From NCBI RefSeq assembly GCF_965363235.1, contig NC_134845.1:12152101-12216100 (forward strand): a stretch of DNA of 64,000 nucleotides, written 5' to 3'. Position 1 is the first letter of the stretch, and each line of letters begins with the position of its first letter. The stretch is from Mytilus galloprovincialis (Eukaryota; Mollusca; Bivalvia; Mytilida; Mytilidae). A model generated the notes under the pieces. It ran no database searches. It was not told where the DNA came from and worked only from the letters and a program-made list of their open reading frames with translations. A program made the translations under genes and the position numbers. Positions 47,213 to 59,668 of this stretch are shown here, piece by piece.

Positions 47213-47540
47213 TTTAGTCCTTGCGTCGTAACTACAATCCCCTTCCCTTTCATGAATGTGACCTCCCGAATTAGACTATATACCGGATTTGTTATCACAT
47301 AAGCAACACGACGGGTGCCACATGTGGAGCAGGATCTGCTTACCCTTCCGAAGCACCTGAGATCACCCCTAGTTTTTTGTGGGGTTCGAGTTGCTTATTC
47401 TTTAGTTTTCTATGTTGTGTCATGTGCACTATTGTTTGTCTGTTTGTCTTTTTCATTTTTAGCCATGGCGTTGTTAGTTTATTTTCGATTTATGAGTTTT
47501 ACTGTCCCTCTAGTATCTTTCGTCCCTCTTTTAGTGGAAA
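47213..47540 (+). repeat. Interspersed repeat R5, longest copy
   Basis: It runs from GTCGTAACTACAATCCCCTT through AAGCAACACGACGGGTGCCA and AGCCATGGCGTTGTTAGTTT to CTAGTATCTTTCGTCCCTCT, an abundant mussel repeat. Reading frames across it are not conserved proteins. From 47541 to 49440 the pseudogene intron holds AT-rich sequence in which I see nothing else. Confidence 0.6.
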
Positions 47541-50500
47541 CTACACTATATGTCCATATCTGGATCGCTCCAAGGCTCAAAACAGCTGTATGTTAATAAC
47601 ACAGAAACTATCATTGATCTGCTGTCAATTATGACTTTTAAAAATAACTTAAGCAAAACAAAACACTATCAAATCAATCAAAAGATAAAACATGACATCA
47701 GGCACCCACTCAAAAACTTCAATTAAACCTATTGGTAAGATATTTTAACATTCGATATTTGCAGTGTATATAAAGTGCGAATCCAGCTAGTTCATTTTCA
47801 CTGTCATATGCGGGTATGTCTATTGTAGAATAAAGGATCATGGGAAAACTGTATTTGTTTACGTTTTGAAAATACCAAATTAATTGATTTGAAGAAAAGT
47901 TTTTACATATTTTCATTGTGATATGTCTTAATTATGTACAAACATAGCATTAAAGTTCAAATAAGTGTTACAAAAGCAACATAATATAGCATATCGATTT
48001 TTGAAAGCGATCCATTTTAACTATAGATGCGATGAATTATCACTGTTAGTGCAGTCATTTCTGATGTGGAATTTTCGAAGATGCGAGGAATTTTTATTGT
48101 AGAATTATGTGATAAATGCACTTGAAACAAATGAAAAAACTTAGTTGATGACTTTAGAATATATGATAAATGTATTTTCAAATTGAAATACAAACTCCTC
48201 ATTCATTCTTTATGAAATATATAGCTTTTCAAACTTGTAACAAAAACGCTTCTCAAAATGTCATATTGTATTCTTCAAATTACGTTTTTTATCTATTGTT
48301 TGAGCAAGTCGGCTAAATTAAGGCTTTACAGCTAATTTCCTAATGCATGTAAAGCAAAACTTTGGTTGACTTGATTGCTTAGTTTGTATAATTGTTTATA
48401 CAAACTTTGTAAATAAGATTGACATCTTTAAACAATATGTATCGGCATAGTTCAACCTGTATTCATATAATTATTATATTTGAATTAAATTGGGTGTTAA
48501 AAAAAACAAAGCAAGCACGCTAACTAAAGTCTTGCTTTACATGCTTAAAAAATACGCTGTAATAGATAAAAAAATAAATATATCATACAGTGAAAATGCG
48601 CCGCATATACAATACTAGTGAATCGCTCTACAGTGAAAATGAAAGAATAGTATCATTATTCGACAGTTAACATGACTCACATAAAGAAAACATCATAGTG
48701 GAATTCAGTTCAATATGAAGAAACTGAATGACAAAACCTATTCTACGTTATACAACTTTAATAATTGTGTTGAAATGAATATTTTTTCTGCAACAACATC
48801 TTACCTGTTAGTTATAAAACACCTGCACGATCTATTCGTGAAATGTCCTAAAGATTCACCTATTTTGGTATATATTTCACAGCTATTTGGATTTAGGCGC
48901 GAAAAAAAAACCCGTTCGCATCTTTTAGTTTGTTTTATTAGTATTATGTGTTTCTTAACATATACTTTTTAACTAATTTTCTTCATTTTCTTCAAAAATA
49001 AAAAAAAAGTCGTCTGTTTATTTATCATTCTACATCAAAAATTTCTGGTATATACAGTGAAAATGATACTTTAGGATCCGCACTTTACATACACTGTATT
49101 TGGTTAATCAATGATGTTTGTATTGAAAGACTTAACTATGATAACTTTTTACTTCACAGCCTCAGTATGTAGTATAAGTTAAAAAAAAAATGTCTGTATA
49201 GACTCAATATTTAAAAAGTCACATTGTTTTTGTCAGTTGTTTTTATTCTCTAAATCATGGTTTTTCAGAAGAAAACTATGAACCGTTACTATAAACGTGT
49301 TAATGAGCAATATTTTTTGTATTGCCATTGTATCGATGGTAATAATTTAAAAGTGATTTTACTAAATGATGTTTAAACCATTTTCCTAAAATACAAATTT
49401 TCCTACAATAATTAATAAGCCTATTAAAATATAAACATACTTTCGGTACCGTCATCGATTTCTCTATTTTCCGTTCTTTTTCTCTCTCGTCTTCTTCATC
49501 ATCCTCTGACGATAGGTCTGGTTCTTCCTAGTCATTTGTTGTCCAAAAGGTAACACGTCTTAACTAAAACATCTGAGTGTACATTCTGTATATGAATTAC
49601 TCACAACAAAAAGATTTATTTCATGACAGAGGAATGTGATGGGGTCATCACCGAGGGCCCGCTCCATGCAAATGAGTAAATTGTAATCAAACTCTTAACT
49701 TTGCCAAAACAATCTTACGCAATCTTACAAGAAATGAGCTCTTTTTGACAAATGATACAAGAAGATTTCCGTTTACATGGCTCATTGTTAAACGATACCC
49801 CTTCGTCCCCAAAACAGTCAAAGACCTTAGCTCGCATGTGAATGATCTAATAAAGATGACTATTCGATATATTGTCAACACCACATTTTAGAAAAACATC
49901 CTACGAAGTATACGATTTTTGTTAAATGAGTTATAAGAGGAGAGTTGCGTTCAAAAGGGTGCGAGCATATGACGAATTGACAAGCGAGAGCCTAAGTATG
50001 GTTATTAAAATTGGACTTATTAGCAACTCATCATGGATTTGTTCCATTCACGTACTCCTTCCATTGTTTATAATTGTCATAGAGTATCACAACATGAGCA
50101 AGTGATTAGATGTAACCAATAGAACCGGAACTGCTTATTATTCTAAAGCAAATGAGATCACAGCCAGACTTTATTTGTTCGTATTATTCTAATTTTTTTT
50201 TGTGGTTTTTGTTATTGTTCTGTGGGCTGTTTTTTAGTTATTTTTCTCGTATTGCATTTTTAGTTTTCGGGTAGTATTTTGTTGAATATTTTGCATATGT
50301 CCGTCTTTTAACTTTAGACAATGGAGTTGTTGGTTTGTGGTTTGTAACCTTGATATCTTTATACTTCTACATCTATCTATTTCTATTGGAAAATATATCT
50401 TTATTGGAAATACTATTTCTATATTAACAGTATTAAACTAAACTGTGTTATTAATCCATCATAAATAATGAGGTGCAAAGACTACTGTTTAAATAGACAC

Positions 50501-50884
50501 AAAAGGTGTCAAACGGTGTATATATACTTTGATCAGCATGATGGCTGTCTGAATTGATAAATCTAATATTATATTTTTGTTCTCTTGTTAGTTTCCATTA
50601 AAAGTTAAAATAAGAATAAGATCAAATACATACTTTTTTCTCAGGTCTTGGCTCTGTGAATATGTTGATTACAAAAATAGCAATAAAACTAAATATAGCC
50701 AAAATGGCGGCAAAGTGCAGAAAGTCTACATCCTTCACGATAGATAGCTGGTCTATCATCTGGTTCTCCACTACCACACACTGGCGCTACATAGGTGAAG
50801 TCTAACGCCATTCTCACGATACCAGCTACTAAATTTAACATCAAACCCCAAAAGGCTCCCTGGAAATAAAAGGAACAGTAACAT

Positions 50885-51000
50885 GAAAATGATGATGATG
50901 ATGCTGTCGACGACAACGACGATTTTGATGATGATTATATATGATATCGATGACGAAGACTATGTTCTTGTCAATGGTAACGACCACGATAATACTTATG
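50885..51000. repeat. GAY-rich imperfect triplet repeat
   Basis: ATGATGATGATGCTGTCGAC then CGACGATTTTGATGATGATT: a degenerate (GAY)n simple repeat next to the GAFWG exon of the SLC5 pseudogene. Confidence 0.75.
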
Positions 51001-51924
51001 ATGTGAAATATATTTAGATACATGGTATTATACACGGTTTATATGTTGCGTATGGTGTTCTTTAACATAAGGACATCAACCGTCGGATAAAAACACAGGA
51101 AAATTTGCTATCTGCGTTTTACAAAATTTTTGTCGAAGCTGGAGTTTGAATGAATATATGGAAATGTTCAAAGCAACTTGTTACAGGTTGTTGATATCAC
51201 ATCAGAACCTGTTTACTTTCCATTTGAATACAAAACATGTATCATACTTGCCTGTTCCGTCAATCTTTTCAAGAAAAATGCAAGAAGAAATAAAACACAC
51301 ATGAGTGGAATCAAAATATGACCGGATAGCCTGCATATAAAACCAGAATGTTCCTCCCTCTACAGCTTCTAAGATAGGTAACCAGATTTTACTGATACAA
51401 ACTAGTATCAAAACTTTTACACCGCCTACATTCATGAGCTCGGCCTGAGAAGCCTGTTTACGGAACTGACGCCATATATCCATCGTCATAATTGCACTTG
51501 CACTGTTTAAAATAGATGTAAGTGAGCTCATGAGAGCTGATATCAGGGCGGCCAACATCAATCCTTTCAAACCTAAATACAGAAATCTAAAAAGTACCAT
51601 CACGACTGATAGCAAAGTAATGCTCATTAAATCTTTTGTATGAAAACATCAATTACCTTTGTTCAGATTTGTTTGATGTGTTTGAGCTTTTGATTTTGCC
51701 ATTTCGATTATGACTTTCTAGAAATTGACTACGAGGGTCGGTTGGAAACAAAACTTTACGACCAAAGAGATGGTTTCAACTTCCCAATGGTTTCCTTTCT
51801 AGTTATAAACCAAGAGATCTAAATGGTGAAGTTGTAATCACCACTTCGTAACTATTACGGCCGCCATCATGTGTTGGTTGAACTTAATGGAATATTCGTT
51901 ATATAGATGATATCGGATATGTTC

Positions 51925-52100
51925 CTTATTCGTAACTACAATCCCCTTCACTCTTCACGAATGAGACCTACCGAATAAGACTAGTTAACTACTTTGTAAC
52001 AACATGAGAAACACGACGGCCACATTTGGAGCAGGATATGCTTCCTCTTCCGTAGCACCTGAAATCATCCTTAGTTTTTGGTGGGGTCCGTATTGGTTTT
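51925..52100 (+). repeat. Repeat R5 fragment
   Basis: CGTAACTACAATCCCCTTCA, ACACGACGGCCACATTTGGA and CACCTGAAATCATCC match R5. It lies directly before an R4 copy in the intron where the Cys-rich-loop SLC5 exon would be expected. Confidence 0.55.
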
Positions 52101-52139
52101 GTAGCCCTATTTGTGACATCTAATTCGTGCATCATTATA

Positions 52140-52370
52140 AATATTATGGAAATTGATGCGAAAGTCGTACAAGTGAGAGGTTTAGCGCTATAAAACCAAG
52201 TTCAATCCACCATTTTCTTCATTTGACAATGTCTGTACTAAGTCAGGAATATGACAGTTGTTGTCCATTCGTTTGATGTGTTTTATCTTTTGATTTTGCC
52301 ATTTGATTAGGGACTTTCCGTTTTGATTTTTCTTCGGAGTTCAGTTTTTTTTTAGTTTATTTTTTGTTTC
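52140..52370 (+). repeat. Repeat R4, copy 3
   Basis: AAGTGAGAGGTTTAGCGCTA, GACAGTTGTTGTCCATTCGT and TAGGGACTTTCCGTTTTGAT match R4. A smaller piece is at 51660-51730. Confidence 0.6.
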
Positions 52371-52579
52371 ACATATAGTTGACATTTTTACCAGCAGTAA
52401 CAAACCAAAACTAGTCTGTAATATGCAATTTGTTGTAATTTCGGTACTGGTGTTGACTCGTACATCATGGATTTGTTTGAATTTTACTCGATATTATTCG
52501 ACAGTAGACTTAATCGTATTAAACCAATCTTGTATTCGACCTTCATTTGACCGTTTCTTAATTATTCAAAGAATCTCAA

Positions 52580-52750
52580 TCATACTCTGCTGAAGTCTGA
52601 ACCATACTAAACCAAGTCTAAACCATCCTCGAACGAGTCTGAACCATACTGAACCAAGTCTAAACCATCCTCGAACGATTCTGAACTATAATCAACCAAG
52701 TCTAAACATACTCAACTAAGTCTTTAAACTTCTTCGACCAAATCATAATC
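52580..52750. repeat. Imperfect tandem repeat around AACCAAGTCTAAACCATCCT
   Basis: About 44-bp units of GTCTGAACCATACTGAACCA plus AGTCTAAACCATCCTCGAAC are repeated three to four times, decaying at both ends, with a 14-15 bp sub-periodicity. Intronic within the SLC5 pseudogene. Confidence 0.75.
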
Positions 52751-53107
52751 TTTATCTCTTATTTCTTTTTCTTAGAATGACAATGAGTTAAACATGTTTT
52801 ATCCTGGTCGAGTACGAGTTCAGACGTTTATGGTATTGTCAAGTTGGGTATTCATCATGGTTGAATTTGTTGTCGAGAGATATCATGTATATTTTAAACC
52901 TTAATTAGTTAATGGTTGAGTTTTGGACAGCGGTATACTATTGTTGCCTTTATTATACATATTCATAGTAAGGACATTCGGTTATTATTAATTAACTCAT
53001 CATAGATACCAGGACTAAATTTAGTAATTATTTACATCAGTGGAATTTATAGTATAAAATAAGAATAACAAAAGTATGCTTCATAAAATTGTACATAAAA
53101 TCCCTAC

Positions 53108-54447
53108 CTGGATATAATATTCTGCTGATCATTCCGAGTACAACAAACAAAAGAAGCCCTGTTAACTTTATCAAAGCACCATACAATGACCCAGCTTTAG
53201 CATGAACCATATTTTTTGCTGGCAATGTCCTTTGTACAATCAACTACAACAGACAATGTTGGTTGGCATCACAAACCATTCATTGGAAAAAAATTAAGTA
53301 TCGATAAGTGGACGAGGATATGCTGGTGTACATAATTTGTTCGTCTGTTTACAAAATGATGCATATCCTCTGCTTTGAAAGTTAAATTCGAATCAGCAAT
53401 AAAAGAAAAAATGAAAATGATAGTTTTCTGATAAAGTGAATGAATGTTACGGGCATATGCTAAATTATAAACTGAGTTTTAATTCGTCTATAAAAATAGT
53501 TCGCCTAAATTTAACAAATAATAAATGCATTCCCATTCATTTTAGATATCTTACCTTAATATTGTATATCAATGAAGTAAATACTTGGTCCATGCACCAA
53601 ACATAGAATCCCCGGAACGACAATCCTGTCAGAGCTATAGTCCACGGTATATAACCCGTCTTTGGACTTCTAAGGATGTGCAAGGCGTATTCTCTTGGCA
53701 TACCACAAGAGTAAAATGACTGATTAAGTAATATGTAGTTAGCACCACTGTTCATATACTTTTCTGTCATAGCATTTCAAACTCCAACCTCTATATTTTA
53801 TTTTGATTAGAATTAAATTGATTTTTGAAAATTGTTAAGACAAAACAACATTTTTTTGCGATCAAGGACCCCTACTCACTCAAAATAAAGAGAACTGTTG
53901 CACTAGAAATCAATATAACACAGTTAATGTATCTGTATATATGACAGATGCCAGTCCAGCTACAAACAAACAAATGTTCGATCATTAGCATACACATTTT
54001 CTTTAATAATATTTTGAATGAAAAATACTAAAAGTAACATTTTGTGAATTTTATACGTTTGAATCACTTTTCTACCTCTACTTTCATCTGGAAAGATTAA
54101 CGCTAATTATCGCATCATACTAATTTTTCACACAAACCAAATTATTGGAACATGACATTTCATTTGTGGCTCAAAGAGTATATATACAGTTCACTTATTG
54201 AAAGGATCACAGCCACAAAATAAAAGATAAAGTTTGAAGGCACATAACGATTTCAGTGCAATTGGTTAAACATATTTCTTCATTTTGACGAATAGGAATT
54301 ATAGTTGAATTTTAAGTTGAAAATAGGAGGTGTTGCAATACGTTTCTCATTCTTGTTGTATAGTTTAATTCTTATTCCGTGTCTTACCCCACATGATATA
54401 TAAACAGGTACAAATATCCATCCTAAGGCAATTAGGAAAAACACAGC
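53108..54447 (-). pseudogene. SLC5 pseudogene, middle exons
   Basis: 54388-54447 encodes ALGWIFVPVYISCG (SGLT: LGWLFVPIYIKAG). 53880-53959 encodes GLASVIYTDTL, then shifts frame before ATVLFIL. 53585-53790 has an in-frame TGA at 53777-53779 before NAMTEKYMNSGA, then ALHILRSPKTGYIPW and GFYVWCMDQ. 53108-53243 encodes IVQRTLPAKNMVHAKAGSLY and GMISRILYPG, matching VQRCLSAKNMSHVKGG and PGMISRILY. Pro is Leu in VVLGMIS. Confidence 0.85.
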
Positions 54448-55371
54448 CTGAAATGAAAATTATAATTTTCTTATAGCAAAGCCTTTGGGGTCACAAAATA
54501 CATGTTGACTAAAATCGTCCAATGCAAATTATCTGTGCAAGGCAACATGAGTACTTTGGTTTTCTTGGTCTCCTATATTATTATTCAATGTGTATTTCAA
54601 TGGTCAGATTTCTCAAAAAAGGTCAAGATATAGAGGAGAAAACAATAAAAGTGTTACATTCATGAATTACATAATACCTTGCAAATTAACTTTGATGTTG
54701 ATGAAAGAAAATCACTACTTTATGTAATTTTCACAGATGAATAAAGGCAACAGTAGTATACTGTTGTTCAAACCTCGTAAATCTATGGACAAAAAACAAC
54801 ATCGGGGTAACAAACTAAAACTGATGAAAATGCATTAAATATAAGAGGAGAACAACGACACAACATTAAAATGTAACACACACAGAAACGGACTAAGCAT
54901 TAGACAAAATCCGATGAGAATAACAAATATAACAGCAAAACCAAATACATGAATTTGCGATAGATAAGTACCGTGACACGTTTTATAGTAATGTGAATTC
55001 ACACTCAAATATAAGAGAAAACAAACGACACAACGGAAACACAACGTTAAAATGTTACACACACAGAAACGAACTATGATATAACAATGGCCATTTTCCT
55101 GACTTGGTACAGGACATTTTTAAAGAAAAAAATGGTGGGTTGATCCTGGTTTTGTGGTATGCCAAACCTCGCACTTAAATGACAATGTTTAATATAACAT
55201 TAAAATGACAAAATAATATTACAGGACTACAATACAAATAAATAGGAGAACGTATAAGACAAAGAAACACATGATTAATAGATAACAAAAGGCATCAGGT
55301 TTGAAATTCAATACACCAAAAACGCGCCTCGCTTCACCAAGTGCGTGTATTTTATAATTCATGTCTATAAT

Positions 55372-55470
55372 TTTTGTATTTTCGAGCGTCACTGATGAGT
55401 CTTTTGTAGACAAAACGCGCGTCTGGCGTAAATAGAAAATTCCAATCCTGATATCTATGATGTGTTTATT
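55372..55470. repeat. Short R6 fragment
   Basis: TTTCGAGCGTCACTGATGAG and AAACGCGCGTCTGGCGTAAA match the end module of R6. From 54448 to 55371 the intron shows no other recognisable feature. Confidence 0.6.
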
Positions 55471-55919
55471 CACGATGCTATGACTAAATTCTGTCAAAAG
55501 TCAAAACCGTATTCAAATACTTTTAAGCAATTCAAGGAATCACGCTATGCGATCATGGGGATACATTCCTTAATGTTTAATTGTTTTACTTTATTTGGAA
55601 GCACATGTTAAAACAAAACAATATCCGTATTGTCATACCAGTCAATCCGAGTACTGTCTCCTGTGTTAGTAACACCCTAGGGGACTACCAGTGCAACAGC
55701 AAAAGTATCGTCCCAGTGATTGTAGTAATAACTACTGTAGCAATTAAGTACAGTGTCGGTGTTGCCTTTATACCTTGTTCTACTTTTGTTGGTCAGAAAT
55801 AAAAAAAATCATGACTTCAAAACGAAAAAATATAAATCATTATCTTCCACTAATTTACAACAAAAGCCATACAACTGATGCTATTATCCTGACTATATTT
55901 TAATTTTATGTCGTAAAAT

Positions 55920-56860
55920 GTGCAAATCGACACCAAAACATTTATTATCGTTAATTATCCGTTTTTAGATGGTGACGTTCCCTTGTCACCATCTTACGGT
56001 GTTTATATATCTCAACTTGTACGATTCGCTCGTGTATGTAACAATGTTTTAGATTTTAACGAGAGAAATTTATGTATTACTGAAAAATTATTACACCAGG
56101 GTTTTCGATATCACAAACTAGTCAAAACATTTACTAAATTTTATCATCGGTATAAAGACATGATTCGTAAATATAGCTCAACATGCAGACTTCTAATACG
56201 TTCAGGTATTTCACATCCAATTTTTTATGGTAATATTCTTTATAAAGCACAAAGGTGTCAGTATTCACCTCAGAAACTTACAAAACCTTTGAATAGACTT
56301 ATTAAGAAGGGATATAATTACGATACTGTTGTCAAGTCATTAAAGATTGCATATTTTGGCGTTAATATTGAGTCACTGATAAGGTCTTTGCATCGGAACT
56401 AAACACATTATTTTTAAAAACAGTTGTTGGCATGACACGGGTTATGTTCTTCTCATATATGTTATGATGGTATGATACTAAACCCCTAACGGGAAGGATT
56501 GTGCCTGATGATCATATGATGAAATCATAATCTTTCAGTCAGTTTAATTGAAGTCTGGAGCTGGCATGTCAGTTAACTGCTAGTAGTCTGTTGTTATTTA
56601 TGTATTATTGTCATTTTGTTTATTTTGTTTGTTTACATCTTCTGACATCAGACTCGAATTGTGTACAATTTGGAAATTAGTATGGCGTTCATTATCACTG
56701 GACTAGTATATGTTTGTTTAGGGGCCAGCTGAAGGACGCCTCCGGGTGCGGGAATTTCTCGCTACATTGAAGACCTGTTGGTGACCCTCTGCTGTTGTTT
56801 TTTATTTGGTCGGGTTGTTGTCTCTTTGACACATTCCCCATTTCCATTCTCAATTTTATT
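55920..56860 (+). mobile_element. 3' fragment of a non-LTR or Penelope-type retroelement, with R1 end
   Basis: An open frame at 55920-56402 (160 codons, no true start needed) reads FLDGDVPLSPSYGVYISQLV, then ARVCNNVLDFNERNLCITEK, GFRYHKLVKTFTKFYHR and ISHPIFYGNILYKAQR. I recognise this as the region after the reverse-transcriptase domain in a retroelement family common in molluscs and cnidarians; whether it is a LINE or a Penelope-like element I cannot decide. The R1 sequence follows directly (56410-56860, ending CACATTCCCCATTTCCATTC), so R1 is this family's 3' end. It is 5'-truncated and sits in an SLC5 pseudogene intron in the opposite orientation. Confidence 0.65.
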
Positions 56861-56914
56861 AAAAGTCAAACTCATAAAATCAATATACCATATTGTAAGT
56901 TATGGTAGACTTAC

Positions 56915-58930
56915 ATGCCTTTCATATATAATAACGGCAAATCCAGAAGCCGCTGCTGTTCCAGCTAAACAAATAAACATTGAAGCTCCTACAGTACTAG
57001 CATAAATTGATGCACCCACCTACAAAATACAAGAGACATACTTTATAGTTGTATGTATAGGTAGTATACTGAACTAACTCTGCCCTAGAACATACAATTA
57101 TAAATTGGACAAAATTAATTTTAAATATCTGACATTATCGGGATCGTCAAATATAATACTTAAACGTACAAAAAACAAGCGTGTACGTACTATTTGTCAT
57201 AAGTGACATTCTAAAGTCTCAAATCATGATTATGCATTTCTATCTCACCTCAAACCTACCAGAAGTGACTGAAACGATGATTTCGTGGTGTTGTTTGCAG
57301 ATTTATAATACGTTTACATTGAATTAACGTACAGGGGTAAATTCATGGTAGACATATTTTTTTTTGTTTTACATATTTTGATACGCACATGCTGAAGACG
57401 ACAAAAAAAAATAAGTTATTTCTAGATGTCGCTTCATCCGGACGCTTTCACAAACACATTAATGAATGGGTTCAAATTGATGGACACTACACACCAATGC
57501 CTATGGGAGGTATGTATTGACCTTTGTATTGGTTTCAAGAAAAAATTGTTTTCACTGGAATACTTTTCTTCACAATTGTTATGTCAATATGAATAAAATC
57601 GGCTAATTCCTACATAATAGTTGTTCTAGAATAATGAATGACACATTTTCAACAAAATTTTGTAAAATATGACTATTGATCACTATATTAATTTACGACT
57701 TACGGGTATCCAGTGCATTGTTTTTCCCGCCAAAAAGTATCCAGTTGCATTTCCTCTGTTTGGTCGAAATTTCGACTGAAAATGATAGATATTCTGTCAA
57801 TGTTATGAATAAATATATCATTGAACTGCTATGGACTTTGTAGCATGATACATAAAAAATTAAAAATACAATTCTATAAAATTTCGTAACTGTTAGAACT
57901 TCCCCAGCTCTAAAGAAAGTGTTAAGACTTATAATTCAATAATCTCTGAATTAAATTGTTAAAACTGTTTAACATCTAAGGTATGGAATAAAAATACAGA
58001 ATGCATGTAGACAACCGAAAGTATATTTTAAGTTGTGAAAGATTCGGTTTTACATGCACATGTCTATATACAATCTTCTTTTTATTTATTTTGTTTCAAG
58101 GAAAACATCAACTTTTACGATCATGACAATGAATAGTAACAATATGAAGTTTGAAGTTTTAACATTTACGCATAGCATTCCTTAGAAAAGTATATTTTGT
58201 GTATGCAGCAATACAAACAGGTAAACAAATCTATCATCGATTTAAACTTATTATCTGATATTATCACTGAGTAGGTTCTTGAATGGTAAAAGCTTAATGA
58301 AAAACATTGCTGCAATGATTAATTGAACAGACATTTAATAGTCGGTGCTTGGTTGAATATGTATTGCGGATGAATTCAGGGTTCTTTTCTTTATCCTTTC
58401 GCTCCTTCCAAGTTTAATTACTAATAATTTAATTTTGGATGTGTCTTCTGATTGGCTAAGAACATTTATATCGGCTCATAGACATAATCTTATTCTGTGG
58501 CCGTGACGTTGCCAACGTTGTTTTCACGATTTCCTCCTTAAAAACCTGCTACAAGTGCCATTCAGTGTGCTCCACATTTTATGTGTTAGTCTTTCCTTAA
58601 ACATACCCTTGATTGATAGAAATGAGTGAGAGTGAGCAAACTTGATAAATGAAAATTAGGGAAGCGTTTTCGAAACAGGATTTTTTCAACAAATTATTTT
58701 CAGTGGCAAATTTTAGAGGAATAAACAGTATACAAAAAAGGGATATACAAAATATCGACTTGGGATTTAGGTTCAGAATGAAAATTATATGTTTTAGCTC
58801 AGTTGCACCAATATCACTGATACAAGAATGTAATGATTCTATATAAAGTTACTCACCCACAGTCCTACTGCAGGACCACCCCGAAATATATAGCAATAGT
58901 AACAAGGTCCTCTGTATGGAGTGTTTCCAC
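56915..58930 (-). pseudogene. SLC5 pseudogene, exons 1-3
   Basis: Exon 1 (58857-58930) reads VETLHTEDLVTIAIYFGVVL, then loses frame by one base before the expected AVGLW; the eight bases holding the ATG in the sister exon (TAAACATG) are missing. Exon 2 (57704-57775) gives RPNRGNATGYFLAGKTMHW, like the NRGxxxGxFLAGR strand of SGLTs. Exon 3 (56915-57019) gives VGASIYASTVGASMF, then LAGTAAASGFAV. The usual Asn of the Na+-site region ASNIGS is Thr here. Exons 2 and 3 remain open with good donors (GTAAGT). Confidence 0.85.
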
Positions 58931-59225
58931 CAAGTACAATAAGCTCCTGTTTTCATCCCTTTGTTATCTTTTTAACTGTCAGTTTGAATTTTCGCAGTTT
59001 ATAAGATAACACAGAATATTGGTACGGTACCGTTTATGGTACATTAATCGTGTTACTGAGACACGTTGTTTAACTGGTCAGGTGATAAATGATAGATATT
59101 TCATATGAATTCAAATTCAAATATCCAGGTACACTTTTGTGTTTATTTGTACAAGAATATGCACATGATGCATATATAGATAAACAGGTAAAAGTATTCA
59201 GGTGTAAAAATAACAAGAACTTATT
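58857..59225. repeat. Left arm of inverted duplication around SLC5 first exons
   Basis: Its reverse complement follows 62930-63317: promoter-side pieces TCTCAGTAACACGA, GAATTCAAATTCAAATAT and AAATAACAAGAACTT have inverted counterparts, ending in the first exon. The match is imperfect (several indels), so the event is not very recent. Confidence 0.7.
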
Positions 59226-59403
59226 AGTAATAATGTTTCGTACCAAAATTTAAAACAGGACCGAGAAAACCGGTTCTGATGTTGATATTTTTTTTTCTAA
59301 ATTATATGAATTGTAAATATGAAGACACTTCACAAGGAAGCAGATGTTTTACTTCCAAAAGATCTTTCACTATTAAACACGTTCCTTCCAAAATTTACAT
59401 CTC

Positions 59404-59668
59404 GTTCACACGTACATTTAATTCGAATTGTATTCGAATTGAATGCGATCGAATTCGTTAATCGCAATTACACACTCTTTTTTATTTGAATTGGCTGAAT
59501 CGCATTATCCAATTCGCATTAAAAATGCGTTTTTGTTATTATGAATTTGAGGTAACGTCGTTTGGACAGTAAAGCGAATTTAGAGCGCATTGTGATTCGA
59601 ATTAGAATTTACGTTTGAACGTAAAACGTTTAGAATGCGAATTAAACTAATTCGAATTACGTGTGAAC
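59404..59668. mobile_element. 265-bp MITE with GTTCACACGTA TIRs
   Basis: The left end GTTCACACGTACATTTAATT and right end AATTCGAATTACGTGTGAAC are inverted. The inside is packed with AATTCGAAT and GCGAATT motifs in both orientations. It lies in the spacer between the SLC5 arms. TSD unresolved. Confidence 0.7.

Larger units (their letters stand above)
46690..51572 (-). pseudogene. SLC5 pseudogene, 3' exons
   Basis: 51252-51572 encodes GLKGLMLAALISALMSSLTS and ILNSASAIMTMDIWRQFRK, the conserved SGLT LMSSLTSIFNSAS core, then ILEAVEGGTFWFYMQAIRSY, after which a shift destroys the GPP motif; its donor is GCAAGT. 50634-50859 encodes GAFWGLMLNLVAGIVRMALD and shifts after PDDRPAI, before FVINIFTEPRPEKK in another frame. 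49441-49563 has TAG at 49528-49530 between VTFWTTND and EEPDLSSEDDEEDEREKERK. 46690-46803 ends with CKDWVCGTVEDSKKYFTQEE and TAA. Confidence 0.85.
46690..58930 (-). pseudogene. Decayed SLC5-family sodium/solute symporter gene (SGLT-like)
   Basis: Eleven minus-strand exons in order align with SGLT-type proteins, which are about 14-TM LeuT-fold Na+-coupled sugar or solute transporters of the plasma membrane. Visible exons are 58857-58930, 57704-57775, 56915-57019, 54388-54447, 53880-53959, 53585-53790, 53108-53243, 51252-51572, 50634-50859, 49441-49563 and 46690-46803. I do not find the exon for the MPEYLRKRFGG region through TM helices (expected 53960-54387) or the Cys-rich extracellular loop exon ending in a TLVVELMP-like stretch (expected 51573-53107). 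The start codon is gone, and several exons carry frameshifts or stops. A second SLC5 first exon in the opposite orientation lies at 63240. Sequence or assembly error could explain one lesion, hardly all. Confidence 0.85.

Noticed and set aside
47315-47634. Hydrophobic frames resembling membrane proteins
   Set aside because: They fall in the noncoding R5 repeat, found in fragments elsewhere with unrelated frames.
55581-55802. 73-codon frame with several Cys before the retroelement fragment
   Set aside because: No SLC5 or retroelement match on either strand; short and without context.
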